A stretch of 40,839 bases of DNA from Methylobacterium thuringiense (GCF_022179645.1 NZ_BPRA01000021.1:1-40839); one strand, 5' to 3'; shown: positions 1-8,010, counted from the first letter of the stretch. Notes: generated by a model from the letters alone, not told the origin. Made by a program: numbers and translations.

Positions 1-15
1 CCCGGTGCTACCGGG
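1..15. repeat. Terminal 15-bp overlap, left copy
   Basis: The sequence CCCGGTGCTACCGGG is identical to the last 15 bases of the window (40825-40839). It is itself a dyad (CCCGGT, spacer gct, ACCGGG) lying inside the Toprim gene. Joining the ends through this overlap restores one continuous frame, so it is best read as the overlap of a circular assembly and not as a biological terminal repeat. Confidence 0.85.
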
Positions 16-190
16 GATCGGGACCCTGACGGTGCTCGCCGAGAACGACGAGAAGGGCGCCAGCGAGCGCGCCTGTCGCGACGTCGGCACCACCTGGCAC
101 CGCGCCGGCCGCGTCGTCGATATCGTGCGACCGCGCGTCGGAACGGACATGAATGACGTGTTGCGGGAGGGCGCCGCGACATGGCGTTGA
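1..190 (+). CDS. Toprim-domain primase-like protein, C-terminal part (continues from 40103)
   Basis: This is the 3' end of the gene that begins at GTG 40103. Counting the 15-bp overlap once, the whole gene is 912 bases (303 aa). The part here carries the second acidic motif of the Toprim fold, AENDEKG, where the first acid is Glu in place of the more usual Asp; the matching GEGIET motif lies at the right end of the window. Toprim proteins of this plasmid/phage class probably act at replication initiation or priming. The stop (188-190) overlaps the ATG of the next gene at 181, so the two are translationally coupled. Broken only by where the window was cut. Confidence 0.85.
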   Translation, partial: PVLPGIGTLTVLAENDEKGASERACRDVGTTWHRAGRVVDIVRPRVGTDMNDVLREGAATWR

Positions 191-1392
191 ATAACGGATC
201 AGAGCACCACGCCCCGTATTGGCGGGAGTCATTCAACCCACCGGGCGACGAACGAGATGAGGCATGGGCCGGCGGCGATCCGCTACTCGGTTTTACGTTC
301 GACGGAGATACACCGCCGGACCCGCCCCGTTATCTCGTCAAGCATCTCGTACCCGCTGAAGGCGTCGCCATGCTCGGCGGTCAATCGGGGGCGGGCAAGA
401 CTTTCACGCTCATCGATCTGGCGGTCTGCGGCGCGAGGGGTGCCCCGTTCTTCGGGCGCCGTATCGTCGAGCCGTTTGGCACGCTCATCTTCGCCGCCGA
501 GGGCGCGGGCACGTTGCCCGGCCGCATCGAGGCAGCACGAGGCGTCAAAGCAGACGGCAAGAGGCTTCCGATCGCGTGGATGGGCGCGGTGCCAAATCTT
601 GCCGACTTCGAGGAGGTCAAGGCGCTTCAGCCGAAGATCCGCGCCATCGACGAGCGAATGCGCGAAGAGTTCGGGGTCCGCCTCGGTCTCATTGGCATCG
701 ACACGCTCGCGGCGGCCTTCGCGCTGAAGGACGAGAACGACGCCGCCGAGGCGCAGCAGGCTCTTCGGCATCTGCGCATGCTCGGCGACCCAATCGGCGC
801 GCTCGTCATGCCGGTGCACCACTACGGCAAGACGGAGGAGACGGGCCTGCGCGGATCGTCCGCCTATCGAGGCGGAGCCGACGCTGTGCTCAGCGTTTTG
901 GCCGATCGCAACCAAGTCACTGGCGAGGTCAACGAGCGATCACTGAACCTCGCCAAAAGCCGCTCTGGCGAAGAAGGGCCGGTCGCAGCTTTCTCGCTTC
1001 GGTTCGTGCAGCTCGGCATCGACGAGGACGGCGATGCCTTCGGGGCGTGTGTCGTCGAGCCAGCACTCGATGCGCCACCGCCATCGACCCGCAAAGCGCC
1101 CGTAAGGGACCCGGCCGCGATCGTCGCGCTCAAAGGCGCGTTCGACGAGGCCATGATGAACGACGGCCGAGACGTCTTCGTGATGGGCGACACGTCTGGC
1201 CCCATCATTCGCGCCGTCACCGTCGAGCAGATCCGGCCTGAGTTCCGGCGCCGCTATGCCTCCGGTGAGATCGACTCCGACAAGGCCGCCAATACGGTCC
1301 GCCAAGCTCTCAAGCGCGGCCTCGCCGCCTGCACCAAGCACGGGTTCAGAACCGGCGTCTGGGGCGGGGAGGAGTGGCTATGGAAAGCGTAG
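181..1392 (+). CDS. RepA-like AAA ATPase (AAA_25 family), probable replicative helicase or loader
   Basis: A 403-aa P-loop ATPase of the RecA/RepA-like group. Walker A is GGQSGAGKT (residues 66-74), a hydrophobic Walker B strand ending in an acid is LGLIGIDTL (168-176), and the family signature with HHYGK followed by GLRGSSAYRGGAD lies at about 213-234. Proteins of this kind are found next to Toprim primases on plasmids and prophages of alphaproteobacteria and are thought to unwind or load at the origin. The ATG overlaps the stop of the Toprim gene by 10 bases. A dense GTGAC repeat array starts 3 bases after its stop codon, which fits an origin or autoregulatory site. The family is clear; the exact biochemical role is inferred. 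Confidence 0.85.
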   Translation: MALNNGSEHHAPYWRESFNPPGDERDEAWAGGDPLLGFTFDGDTPPDPPRYLVKHLVPAEGVAMLGGQSGAGKTFTLIDLAVCGARGAPFFGRRIVEPFGTLIFAAEGAGTLPGRIEAARGVKADGKRLPIAWMGAVPNLADFEEVKALQPKIRAIDERMREEFGVRLGLIGIDTLAAAFALKDENDAAEAQQALRHLRMLGDPIGALVMPVHHYGKTEETGLRGSSAYRGGADAVLSVLADRNQVTGEVNERSLNLAKSRSGEEGPVAAFSLRFVQLGIDEDGDAFGACVVEPALDAPPPSTRKAPVRDPAAIVALKGAFDEAMMNDGRDVFVMGDTSGPIIRAVTVEQIRPEFRRRYASGEIDSDKAANTVRQALKRGLAACTKHGFRTGVWGGEEWLWKA

Positions 1393-1394
1393 CG

Positions 1395-1568
1395 GTGACA
1401 TCCGTGACAAGCGTGACATCCGCCAATTGTCACGCCCGTCACGCCCCCCTCTGCCGTGACATTCGCCGTGACACGCGAAGCACCCCCCTAAAGGGGGGGC
1501 TTCCGGTGTCACGCCTGTCACGCGGGGCTGATTTTCGGATTTCAATTTTCGAGAACCTTGGCCGTGAC
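1395..1568. repeat. GTGAC/GTCAC repeat array, candidate iterons or operator
   Basis: Ten copies of GTGAC or its complement fall within about 175 bp. Direct copies start at 1395, 1404, 1413, 1456, 1468 and 1564; inverted copies start at 1429, 1438, 1508 and 1517. Several neighbours are exactly 9 bp apart (1395/1404/1413, 1429/1438, 1508/1517). The array fills the gap between the replicative ATPase gene and the next start codon and brackets a G/C-rich hairpin at 1477-1503. Position and regularity suggest binding sites for a replication initiator or a regulator of the downstream operon; which of these is not decided by sequence alone. Confidence 0.7.
1477..1503. terminator. Strong hairpin inside the GTGAC array
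   Basis: GAAGC then ACCCCCCT pairs with AGGGGGG then GCTTC, one unpaired A, about 12 bp of stem around a 2-3 base loop. No run of T follows, so it is either a weak terminator or attenuator between the ATPase gene and the 1586 operon, or part of an origin structure. Confidence 0.4.
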
Positions 1569-1585
1569 ATTTTCGGAGGCGCCCG

Positions 1586-1840
1586 ATGATCGCCTCTGCC
1601 GATCGCTGGGGACCCTTCGCGGACAACCTCGACGCCGCTGAATACCGCGCTCGCCTTCGTGCCCTGCGCGCCCTGGCCCGCGCCCATGTCGGCCCGCGCG
1701 CCGCTCCCCTCTGCCAGTACCTCGCTCAGGCCGAGACCAGCCCGGCCGCGCTGGAGCCAGCCCTAGACGCTCTCGGCAGGCTCGGTGCGCTCGACCGCCG
1801 CCGGCTGCTGGCCGCCTACGTCCACCTGTCCGCCGCCTGA
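1586..1840 (+). CDS. Small conserved-type protein, function unknown
   Basis: 84 aa, Ala/Leu/Arg-rich and helical throughout, no recognisable motif. The start is supported by GGAGG 8-9 bases upstream of the ATG at the end of the GTGAC array. It is the first gene of a run of five plus-strand genes (1586-4015) with short gaps or overlaps downstream of the replication pair. A longer minus-strand frame crosses this region but has poor composition and runs through four better genes. Confidence 0.55.
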   Translation: MIASADRWGPFADNLDAAEYRARLRALRALARAHVGPRAAPLCQYLAQAETSPAALEPALDALGRLGALDRRRLLAAYVHLSAA

Positions 1841-1856
1841 AACCAAGGATATCCCG

Positions 1857-2315
1857 ATGCTGATGCAGACCTACTCCGGCGTTCTCAACACCGACCACAT
1901 CGTGAGCGTCGACCCCTGCGCGCCTGTCTCGAAAGGCGAGCGGTGCGAGGTGAAGTTTACCGATGGCTCGACCCGTTTCGTGAACCTTCCGCTGGATCAC
2001 TTCGAGCAGGCCGCGGGCACGATCGTCCCGGCACTCCCAGGCTTCATGCTGATCGAAGCCGTGATGCCCCATTCCGGCGATGAGGAGCACGGCGTCTTCT
2101 ACCGCGAGAGCCCGGTGATCGCGTTCCGCATCGCCAGCGGGGACAAGGGGCCGGTGCCCATCACGGTCGAAGGCGAGCCTACGGGTGGTCTCGACCATTC
2201 CTTCGTCGTGCAGCAGCCCAACGGTCCCTGCGCTGGCCCCAACGGCTGGTACGAGAACGTCACCGCCTTCAAGGCCGAGCGCGAGCGTGCTCTGTCCTCC
2301 CGCGCCGCAGCCTGA
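1857..2315 (+). CDS. Hypothetical protein, 152 aa
   Basis: Not recognised. An open frame extends further upstream, but ATG 1857 has an AAGGA-like site 8 bases upstream and leaves a natural gap after the previous stop at 1840. The protein is soluble, mixed alpha/beta, with no signal peptide; the N-terminal half (SGVLNTDHIVSVDP, then VKFTDGSTRFVNLP) reads like a small beta-barrel domain. Member of the accessory run downstream of the replication genes. Confidence 0.6.
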   Translation: MLMQTYSGVLNTDHIVSVDPCAPVSKGERCEVKFTDGSTRFVNLPLDHFEQAAGTIVPALPGFMLIEAVMPHSGDEEHGVFYRESPVIAFRIASGDKGPVPITVEGEPTGGLDHSFVVQQPNGPCAGPNGWYENVTAFKAERERALSSRAAA

Positions 2316-2328
2316 GAGGATTTGATCC

Positions 2329-2688
2329 ATGAGCGCCCTGCGCCCGATCGATCGTCTTTTTGACCAGGCTGACCTCCGCTGCGCCGTTTGCAGCACCTCC
2401 ACGCGCGTCGGTTGCGACTGCCACACGAAGTGCCAGTGCGGTTGGTTTGCTCGAAAGGGCGAGGCGTGCCGCAATCCGCTCCACGCCCGAGAGAAGGCGG
2501 CGCAGGACGTCGGGCATGCCATCGCAGGGAGCGTGCTGTTCCACATGCGTGAGATGTACCCGGAGCCGATGAAGTACGCCTCGGGAGGTTTTGCGAAGAC
2601 GCTTCGAGCCAACATCCAGCACGAAGCCGAGATGATGGTGCTGGAGATCCTGAGCGCGGAGCCTGAGGCAGATGAGGTGCGTGCATGA
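2329..2688 (+). CDS. Cys-rich hypothetical protein, possible zinc-binding
   Basis: 119 aa. Seven cysteines cluster near the N-terminus (residues 18, 21, 29, 31, 35, 37, 47) with spacing suggesting one or two metal sites; the rest is helical. A GAGAGGA site precedes the ATG. The last codons overlap the ATG of the next gene as ATGA (2685-2688), so the two are coupled. No family recognised; metal binding is inferred from the cysteines only. Confidence 0.6.
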   Translation: MSALRPIDRLFDQADLRCAVCSTSTRVGCDCHTKCQCGWFARKGEACRNPLHAREKAAQDVGHAIAGSVLFHMREMYPEPMKYASGGFAKTLRANIQHEAEMMVLEILSAEPEADEVRA

Positions 2689-3749
2689 CCGCCGGCCTCG
2701 AAACCTTCGCCAAGGTCCGCGCCCTTCACGACCGGGCTACCATCCCCGGCGAGAAGGCCAGCGCCGCCGCTCGGATGAAGACACTCGCCCGCAAGGCTGG
2801 GATGAGCGTCGAGCAGGCCGTGTCCAAGTTGGACGCGCCGAAACCGAAGACCCAGGCGCAGGCAGCGGCCAACGCGTTCAGCGACTTCTTCCACACGCCC
2901 GAGATGCGAGCCCAGCGGGCCGAGCGTGAGGCTGTCCGACTGGAGAAGACCCGCGAACTGCTGAAGCGCTATGCCAACGAGGAAGCCGTCTTCGCAGACA
3001 CCAAGCGCGAGGCCGCATTGCGTATGGCCTGCGAGCCCCTGGTCGTCTGGGATACCCGTCCGGACTGGAAGGGGTTCTACGCTTTCGCGGGGTGGACCGA
3101 CCACGGCGGCAAGGACTCGATGCCGACCGCAGTTCGGGAGGCCGTGATGAGCGGCTGGCCCTGGCCTGAGACGGTTGCGGCTGCCTGGAGCGAGTACGAG
3201 GCGGCCGAGGCACTGGACGACGATCGCTGCGCTTTCGAACCGGGATACACGCCGCACCGATGGGTGGAGGCCCGGCGCTACGCGCTCGAAGAAGTGCTGG
3301 ATACCCAACCCGCGAAGTCTCTCAACGACCTCCGCGCCCGCATGTCCTGGCTGGAGCACCTGAGAAGCCTGGAATGCCAGTGGACCCACGACAACGACGC
3401 CGTGCGCCTCGCCACCCTTCGCGCTGACATCGAGCGCATGGGCGCCCGTCTTCGCGACCAGGATGCCGAGGCCGTCCAATCTGGACACGGCGCCGGACAA
3501 GCATCGTGTGAGCCCCCCGCCGAAGGCATCACGATTTCCGTGACACCTTTGCGCTCCCCCATCTCGGGGACCTCAAATGCCCCCGTCCAATTTGGACACC
3601 GGCACCGCACGAACGCGGACAAGCGCCGCGATGTGCTGGCCCTGCTCAATGCCGAGGATTCCGGCATTGCCCTCACCGATCGCGAGATTGCTCGCAGGGC
3701 AGGCGTCTCCCCTACCACTGTCGGCACCATCCGGAGATCGCTCGCATGA
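2685..3749 (+). CDS. DUF2786-like N-terminus with C-terminal helix-turn-helix
   Basis: 354 aa. Residues 5-50 (KVRALHDRATIPGEKASAAARMKTLARKAGMS) resemble the DUF2786 repeat seen in phage and plasmid proteins. The last 46 residues form a helix-turn-helix (TDREIARRAGVSPTTVGTIRR) of the type found at the end of plasmid and phage replication or ParB-like proteins. The middle is Trp- and charge-rich and unassigned. Start and stop both overlap neighbours by ATGA, placing it in a coupled operon. Likely DNA-binding; the target is unknown, though the GTGAC array at 1395-1568 is an obvious candidate, and a further CCGTGACAC lies in this gene near 3539. Confidence 0.7.
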   Translation: MTAGLETFAKVRALHDRATIPGEKASAAARMKTLARKAGMSVEQAVSKLDAPKPKTQAQAAANAFSDFFHTPEMRAQRAEREAVRLEKTRELLKRYANEEAVFADTKREAALRMACEPLVVWDTRPDWKGFYAFAGWTDHGGKDSMPTAVREAVMSGWPWPETVAAAWSEYEAAEALDDDRCAFEPGYTPHRWVEARRYALEEVLDTQPAKSLNDLRARMSWLEHLRSLECQWTHDNDAVRLATLRADIERMGARLRDQDAEAVQSGHGAGQASCEPPAEGITISVTPLRSPISGTSNAPVQFGHRHRTNADKRRDVLALLNAEDSGIALTDREIARRAGVSPTTVGTIRRSLA

Positions 3750-4015
3750 CCAAGCCCGCCACCACCGTCATCGACGGTGCCGCAAAGGCGATCGACGCCA
3801 TCCTGGACTCGTTGGAGCGGGATCCCACCGATCCGGCGGCCGCGGCCTTCAGGGCCGCGCTCCGCAGGAAAGGAAGCGAGATCGCCGAGGCCGGCGACGG
3901 CATCACCCTTCAGAATGTGCACGAACTCGTCTGCGGTATCGGTGAGGACCGGAACGAGCGCCGCGCGGCCCACCTCGATGCGGCATGGGCCGACCTACCG
4001 GGATGGCGTCTATGA
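3746..4015 (+). CDS. Small hypothetical protein, 89 aa
   Basis: Starts in an ATGA overlap with the preceding HTH gene and is probably the last gene of the replication-linked operon. Acidic and Ala-rich, helical, no motif. ATG-coupled initiation and normal codon composition support it as real. Confidence 0.55.
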   Translation: MTKPATTVIDGAAKAIDAILDSLERDPTDPAAAAFRAALRRKGSEIAEAGDGITLQNVHELVCGIGEDRNERRAAHLDAAWADLPGWRL

Positions 4016-4084
4016 GCAGAAGGCGCAGCCAGGAACATCGTCGGCAGGCACCTGTTGGCCGGCTGGATAAAGGAATCACTGCCG

Positions 4085-4588
4085 ATGCGCGAAACTGCGA
4101 CGGGACGAACGGTCACCGCGCAGGAGCCGCGCGAGATCCCCTGGCTCAGCATCGTGTTCGGCTTTGGCCCAATGATGCCGTTCGTCGGAGGGGCTGCGCT
4201 CGCATGGTGGCTGCGTGGGGACGCCGGCAACGCAGTCCTGATTGCTACGGCCCTGTGGTCATGCGCCATCCTGCTGTTCCTGTCTGGGGTGAGACGCGGC
4301 GTCAGCTTTCGGACGGAAGGCGGTGCGACGCTCGCTCAGATGATGACGATGCTGGGCTATTTCGGCACCGGACTCGTAGCACTCGGGGCAACCTACCTCG
4401 GCTGGATGACGACGGCCCTCAGCGTCTTGCTCGCTGCCTACATCACGATGCCTGTGCTCGACGCCATTGCTGCACGCCGTGGCGAGGCGCCGCTGTTCTT
4501 CGCGCGGCTACGGCCCGTTCAGATCCCGCTGGCAATCGCGAGCCTCGCCGCCATGCTGATCCTGGCGCTGGTCTCCGGTCACGTCTGA
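4085..4588 (+). CDS. DUF3429-type integral membrane protein
   Basis: 167 aa with about five hydrophobic segments and the pattern of DUF3429 proteins (PWLSIVFGFGPMMPFVGGAA near the start, then an inner helix followed by SGVRRGVSF). The frame opens earlier at a TTG, but ATG 4085 has AAAGGA about 10 bases upstream and is preferred. Inner-membrane location is expected; the family has no established function. It stands alone between the replication operon and the PilZ gene. Confidence 0.7.
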   Translation: MRETATGRTVTAQEPREIPWLSIVFGFGPMMPFVGGAALAWWLRGDAGNAVLIATALWSCAILLFLSGVRRGVSFRTEGGATLAQMMTMLGYFGTGLVALGATYLGWMTTALSVLLAAYITMPVLDAIAARRGEAPLFFARLRPVQIPLAIASLAAMLILALVSGHV

Positions 4589-4668
4589 CGGGCGGCGCTG
4601 TACCGACACCGCAGATGAAAACGGCAAGCCTCTTACGCTGCCGCTCAACTACCGGATTAGAGACGCTG

Positions 4669-4953
4669 CTACGCAGAAGCGCCTTCGATAAAGCTAGCGC
4701 CGATGGCCTGTTGGCTACGCCAGATCAGCCGGCACAGCCTGGGGGCCGTTACACCATCCAGCGTCAGCACGAACTCGGCCGGCACCGCTGCCGTACTGAC
4801 CATTTCCAGGCGGACGCCGCTCGCAGAGTAGTCGCGCACGACACAGTCGAGGGTCGTCACGCTGTTGACGCTGATCGTTCCCGCGCGGTTGACGGGCCGC
4901 CTCGGCTTCACACGCGTATCGAGCATGGCAATCTTCAGCAAGTGCAACTGCAC
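4669..4953 (-). CDS. PilZ-domain protein, probable c-di-GMP receptor
   Basis: 94 aa, the size of a single PilZ domain. Both ligand motifs are present: RPVNR (residues 19-23, RxxxR) and DYSASG (41-46, DxSxxG), followed by the usual beta strands. Single-domain PilZ proteins bind cyclic di-GMP and commonly adjust flagellar rotation, exopolysaccharide or pili. ATG at residue 10 (4926) is an alternative start. It lies some 3-4 kb from the flagellin/FlbT genes, so a motility or surface role is plausible but inferred. Confidence 0.8.
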   Translation of the reverse strand: MQLHLLKIAMLDTRVKPRRPVNRAGTISVNSVTTLDCVVRDYSASGVRLEMVSTAAVPAEFVLTLDGVTAPRLCRLIWRSQQAIGASFIEGASA

Positions 4954-5010
4954 GTAGCTCTAAACGGCTATCTCTGAAGCATCTGTTGCCGAGCAAGGAG
5001 CAATCGTTGG

Positions 5011-5202
5011 ATGACCCAGAGAGAAACCGCAGCCTTCAACACCGGAGTCGCCCACGCCGCCGAGATGGCGCGCATCGCGGCCGTCACCATCGAGATCCGA
5101 GACGACGCCCGAGCGGTTCGCCAGCAAGCGGCAGCCGCAGCCCTTCGCGGTCTGGCCGAGGGGCTGAAGGCGGCGGTTACGGCTCCGGCGGATCAGAGAT
5201 GA
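5011..5202 (+). CDS. Small hypothetical protein, 63 aa
   Basis: Ala-rich helical protein starting MTQRETAAFN, with AAGGAG upstream of the ATG at good distance. It resembles short conserved proteins of Methylobacterium-type genomes, but no family name can be given. Its 3' end overlaps the convergent gene at 5177-5902 by 26 bases. Confidence 0.5.
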   Translation: MTQRETAAFNTGVAHAAEMARIAAVTIEIRDDARAVRQQAAAAALRGLAEGLKAAVTAPADQR

Positions 5203-5902
5203 AGCGCAGGAACGCGTCGCCGATCGGCGTGGTGTTCGGGCTGAAGAGCCCACTGGACGACAGGCCCGATTGCTCGTTCCCCTGCGTCAGGCCCTCTCGC
5301 CTCAGATCTTCATAGACACGCTTCAGGCTGTCGTCAGTGGCATCCCGCTCCGGGATCATCTTCCGAATGATGACATGGCGAGACCCCATATACATGTTGC
5401 CAGCCGCCGCTCGATATTCGTCGGAGTTTGGGTTGGCTTCGGCATGTAGAACGCGAAGGTGTAAGCCTGAAAAGCGATCGATGTAGCCAAGGAACGAGCC
5501 TCGCACCACATCGTCTATTGAGCCCCCGCGTGCAGTGTTGAGGACCGCGTTTTTCAACGCCTCGCGCTTCTCTTCCCGGTGTGTCGCCATCGCGATCCGC
5601 GTGGTCTCCGCGACCGTACTCACGAACTCCTCGTTCTCGCCGAGGGTGTCGGGGTCGAAGCCCTCGAACCGGTCCTGTAGTTCGCGCAGGCCCTCGCCCA
5701 GGCTGTTGAACCAGTTGGACCGCCGTAGCTCCAGCGGCAGCTTGATCGCCCTCTTGAGGATTGCCTGCGTCACGGCTGGCCCGATGACCGGCACTGCAAG
5801 GCCTGCCGCCGCGCCCAGCACGCCCATCGCCGCCTCGCCGGCCGATGATAGTCCGTCGCTGGAGGGATAGGCCGGATCGACTTTCGACTTCTCGTTGGTC
5901 AT
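5177..5902 (-). CDS. Hypothetical protein, possible defence partner of the divergent HNH gene
   Basis: 241 aa. A glycine/alanine-rich hydrophobic stretch at about 22-50 (VLGAAAGLAVPVIGPAV) could insert in or touch a membrane. It is followed by a conserved-looking helical region with ELRRSNWFNSLGEGL, then THREEKREALKNAVLN and FLGYIDRFSGLHLRVL, a pattern I associate with widespread uncharacterised bacterial proteins. It is divergent from the HNH gene at 5977 with a 74-bp gap between the starts, so the two may share a control region. Function unknown. Confidence 0.6.
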   Translation of the reverse strand: MTNEKSKVDPAYPSSDGLSSAGEAAMGVLGAAAGLAVPVIGPAVTQAILKRAIKLPLELRRSNWFNSLGEGLRELQDRFEGFDPDTLGENEEFVSTVAETTRIAMATHREEKREALKNAVLNTARGGSIDDVVRGSFLGYIDRFSGLHLRVLHAEANPNSDEYRAAAGNMYMGSRHVIIRKMIPERDATDDSLKRVYEDLRREGLTQGNEQSGLSSSGLFSPNTTPIGDAFLRFISDPPEP

Positions 5903-5976
5903 TCGCTGATTATGCTACCGGCCCCGACCTCTGGGAAGTTGCGGCTGCGCACCCTGGCGACGGGTGATCCTCAGGA

Positions 5977-6735
5977 ATGCTGATGGGCGAGATCGATCTG
6001 CCAGGGCTCAAGGACCGGCTCTGGCACAAGATGCGGGACGACCTGGTGTCTCTCGTTCCGTGGTTCGCCGACAACGACCTGCTGCTGTGCCCGACCTGCT
6101 GCCGCGCCTTCAAATACGAGGGCTTCTCGCTGGAGCACATCATCCCGCAGCAGGCTTTGGCCGAAGATCCGGCTCTCGCTCGGGCGGCCGTTCCGAAGAA
6201 TGAGCGTAGCGGGATGACACTGCTCTGCAATCGCACGCTCGTCTTCGAGAAGAAGAGCATCCCTGGTCAGGGGTGTAACAACTGGAAGGGTAAACACTAC
6301 GATCGGTTCATCCGGGAAGCACTAAGGCCGGATGTTCTCAAGAAACAATTCCATGCACGGCATCACATGGCCCTGGTCGCGGCAGGGTACCTCGGCCTGT
6401 TCCGTGAGTACGGATATCAAATCGCACTGCTTCCAACCGGACTGCTGATGAGGATGCAGTTCTTCAACCCCAACTCGTTCCTCAAGGAATTCCCGGTTGG
6501 ATATCAAATGGTCCTCACCGGGGAAGGCCGTGCTGAGTATGACGAGGAGGCGCGGGCCTACTGGAGCGAACCCTTCAAGACCAGCATCGATAGAGATGTC
6601 GCCCACGTCGTGATGCGGAATTTCTCGATCATGTTGCCCCTGTCCCGAGACCCGAAGGCACCGCTCGCCCGCGCGCTGCGCTATGCCCCGCCACGGTTCA
6701 AATTCCGGCCAGACCTTACGACCGCATTCGATTGA
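5977..6735 (+). CDS. HNH endonuclease-like protein
   Basis: 252 aa. The N-terminal region has a zinc-ribbon/HNH layout: CPTC (38-41), EHIIP (53-57) with the key His54, then Cys84 and Cys100 followed by NNWKGKHYD, the usual final strand/helix of HNH domains. The C-terminal 130 residues are unassigned. ATG 5983 has a better placed AGGA than ATG 5977, so the true protein may be two residues shorter. Divergent from the unknown gene at 5177-5902. HNH proteins with extra domains often belong to phage-defence modules; no methyltransferase is nearby, so this is not an ordinary restriction-modification set. Confidence 0.7.
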   Translation: MLMGEIDLPGLKDRLWHKMRDDLVSLVPWFADNDLLLCPTCCRAFKYEGFSLEHIIPQQALAEDPALARAAVPKNERSGMTLLCNRTLVFEKKSIPGQGCNNWKGKHYDRFIREALRPDVLKKQFHARHHMALVAAGYLGLFREYGYQIALLPTGLLMRMQFFNPNSFLKEFPVGYQMVLTGEGRAEYDEEARAYWSEPFKTSIDRDVAHVVMRNFSIMLPLSRDPKAPLARALRYAPPRFKFRPDLTTAFD

Positions 6736-6753
6736 TGCCGTGCCGGGCCGGAG

Positions 6754-7065
6754 CTACCGCCCCGCGTTCCGCAGCATCATCCGTGAGAGCGCATTCAGAT
6801 CCCGCAGCCGCCGGCCGCTCTCGGCAATCATCCGACGCAAGGCGATCCGCTCGGCCGAGCGATGCCCGTGCCTCCATGTCGAGCGCTTCGAACGGGCCAG
6901 CCCCTCCGCCGTCTTCGGCCCGGTGCTCGCCCCGCCGTGCATCCGGCACCGGCCGTTCGGCATGGCCGGAGACCGGCAGGAAATCCCCTCGCGCGTTTTG
7001 GCTCCGCAGCGCGGCGCGGCTTGTGCGAAGGCGATCCGGCACGGTGCATGGGCTCCGTCGCACAT
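6754..7065 (-). CDS. HGGxSTG-type small protein
   Basis: 103 aa. It carries CGAKTREGISCRSPAMPNGR followed by CRMHGGASTGPKTAEG, the signature of a protein type common on alphaproteobacterial phage, plasmid and chromosomal accessory regions, with cysteines that may bind zinc. The frame is open far upstream, but ATG 7065 lies 8 bases after the stop of the preceding gene, which fits co-translation. Function not established. It converges on the HNH gene with an 18-base gap. Confidence 0.7.
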   Translation of the reverse strand: MCDGAHAPCRIAFAQAAPRCGAKTREGISCRSPAMPNGRCRMHGGASTGPKTAEGLARSKRSTWRHGHRSAERIALRRMIAESGRRLRDLNALSRMMLRNAGR

Positions 7066-7073
7066 ATCGAGAC

Positions 7074-7742
7074 CTACCCCCTCACCCTCTTTCGACGCGC
7101 AGCCCCTCCCCCCACCGCTCCGGTGACGACGGCCTGCGCGCCCTCGTTGATGTGGTTGTGCTGCACGACGACGACCTGACGGCCACCCGACCGAACCCGC
7201 TGCAAGGTCTGCATCCCGGCCTGGAACGAGCCCGTGAGCCGGGCATAGGCGCCCGCCATTCTGTTCGCCTCGATGCAAGCCGCCTGCTGCTCCGCCCCCC
7301 GCGTCTTCCCGGCATAGTCGAGCAGGCCGTTCATCACGCCCGCCGCCTTCATCGCCGCGACGTGCGCCGTCGCCATCTGATGCGCCAGCATCCGCTCCAG
7401 CCCATCGGCCGCCTGGATCGAGTCAGCCGTGTCGAGCGACATCTCCAGCGATCCGGCCTGCTGCGCCAGGTCGAGCCTGTCGCGGCTCGCATCCGCCGAC
7501 ACCGCATCCGGGCTCGCCAGCGTGTCGAGGATCGCCGGCAGCGTCTTCTCCACGAAATCGTCCGAAGGCATCATCTCGCCGCCCACGGTGCGCGGCGTCT
7601 CTGCCGGCACCGGCGCGCGGGCCTTGTCCTCAAGGCGATCGGCGAGGCCCGAAGGCCCACCGCGCTCCTCGGCTTTCACGCGAGCGGCGCTTAGCATCGC
7701 GTCGCCGGCCCTCTGTCGTTGCGTCATAAACCGCGGCTCCAA
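7074..7742 (-). CDS. Conserved protein paired with the HGGxSTG gene
   Basis: 222 aa. The C-terminal half has the recurring pattern ANRMAGAYARL, then LQRVRSGGRQVVVVQHNHIN and EGAQAVVTGAV; I recognise this 'RxGGxQxVxVQHxxVxxGGQA' ending from proteins that sit directly upstream of HGGxSTG genes in rhizobial and Methylobacterium accessory DNA. ATG at residue 6 (7727) is an alternative start. Its role is not known; the pairing itself is the main evidence that both genes are real. Confidence 0.65.
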   Translation of the reverse strand: MEPRFMTQRQRAGDAMLSAARVKAEERGGPSGLADRLEDKARAPVPAETPRTVGGEMMPSDDFVEKTLPAILDTLASPDAVSADASRDRLDLAQQAGSLEMSLDTADSIQAADGLERMLAHQMATAHVAAMKAAGVMNGLLDYAGKTRGAEQQAACIEANRMAGAYARLTGSFQAGMQTLQRVRSGGRQVVVVQHNHINEGAQAVVTGAVGGGAARRKRVRG

Positions 7743-8010
7743 GCGAGCAAGATTTCACGGTTTCATAGTAACGCGTCGGGTAGGGATTGAGGAGGCATGA
7801 ACATCGCATTTGTTGAGATGCGCTGTTCATCTGCACCTCGGCTGCATCAAAGCCAGCAACGCCTCCTCGTCGACTGGCGCGTCCGTGTCGCCCAGGGCCG
7901 CGCCTCATCCCTGAACGGCATCCTCTACCTCACCGAGGGATCGGAGATGTCGGAATCGGATTGGGTCGCCCGGCACGTCACCGCGCATTGAATTGAACAC
8001 GCGGGCTCGA

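Noticed and set aside
1542-3500. 652-codon open frame on the minus strand
   Set aside because: It lies opposite four plus-strand genes with ribosome sites and coupled starts; its composition is that of a GC-rich shadow frame.
7797-7991. 64-codon plus-strand frame after GAGGAGG
   Set aside because: The purine run is only one base from the ATG, too close to act as a ribosome site, and the peptide has no features; 7743-8010 is treated as a gap.
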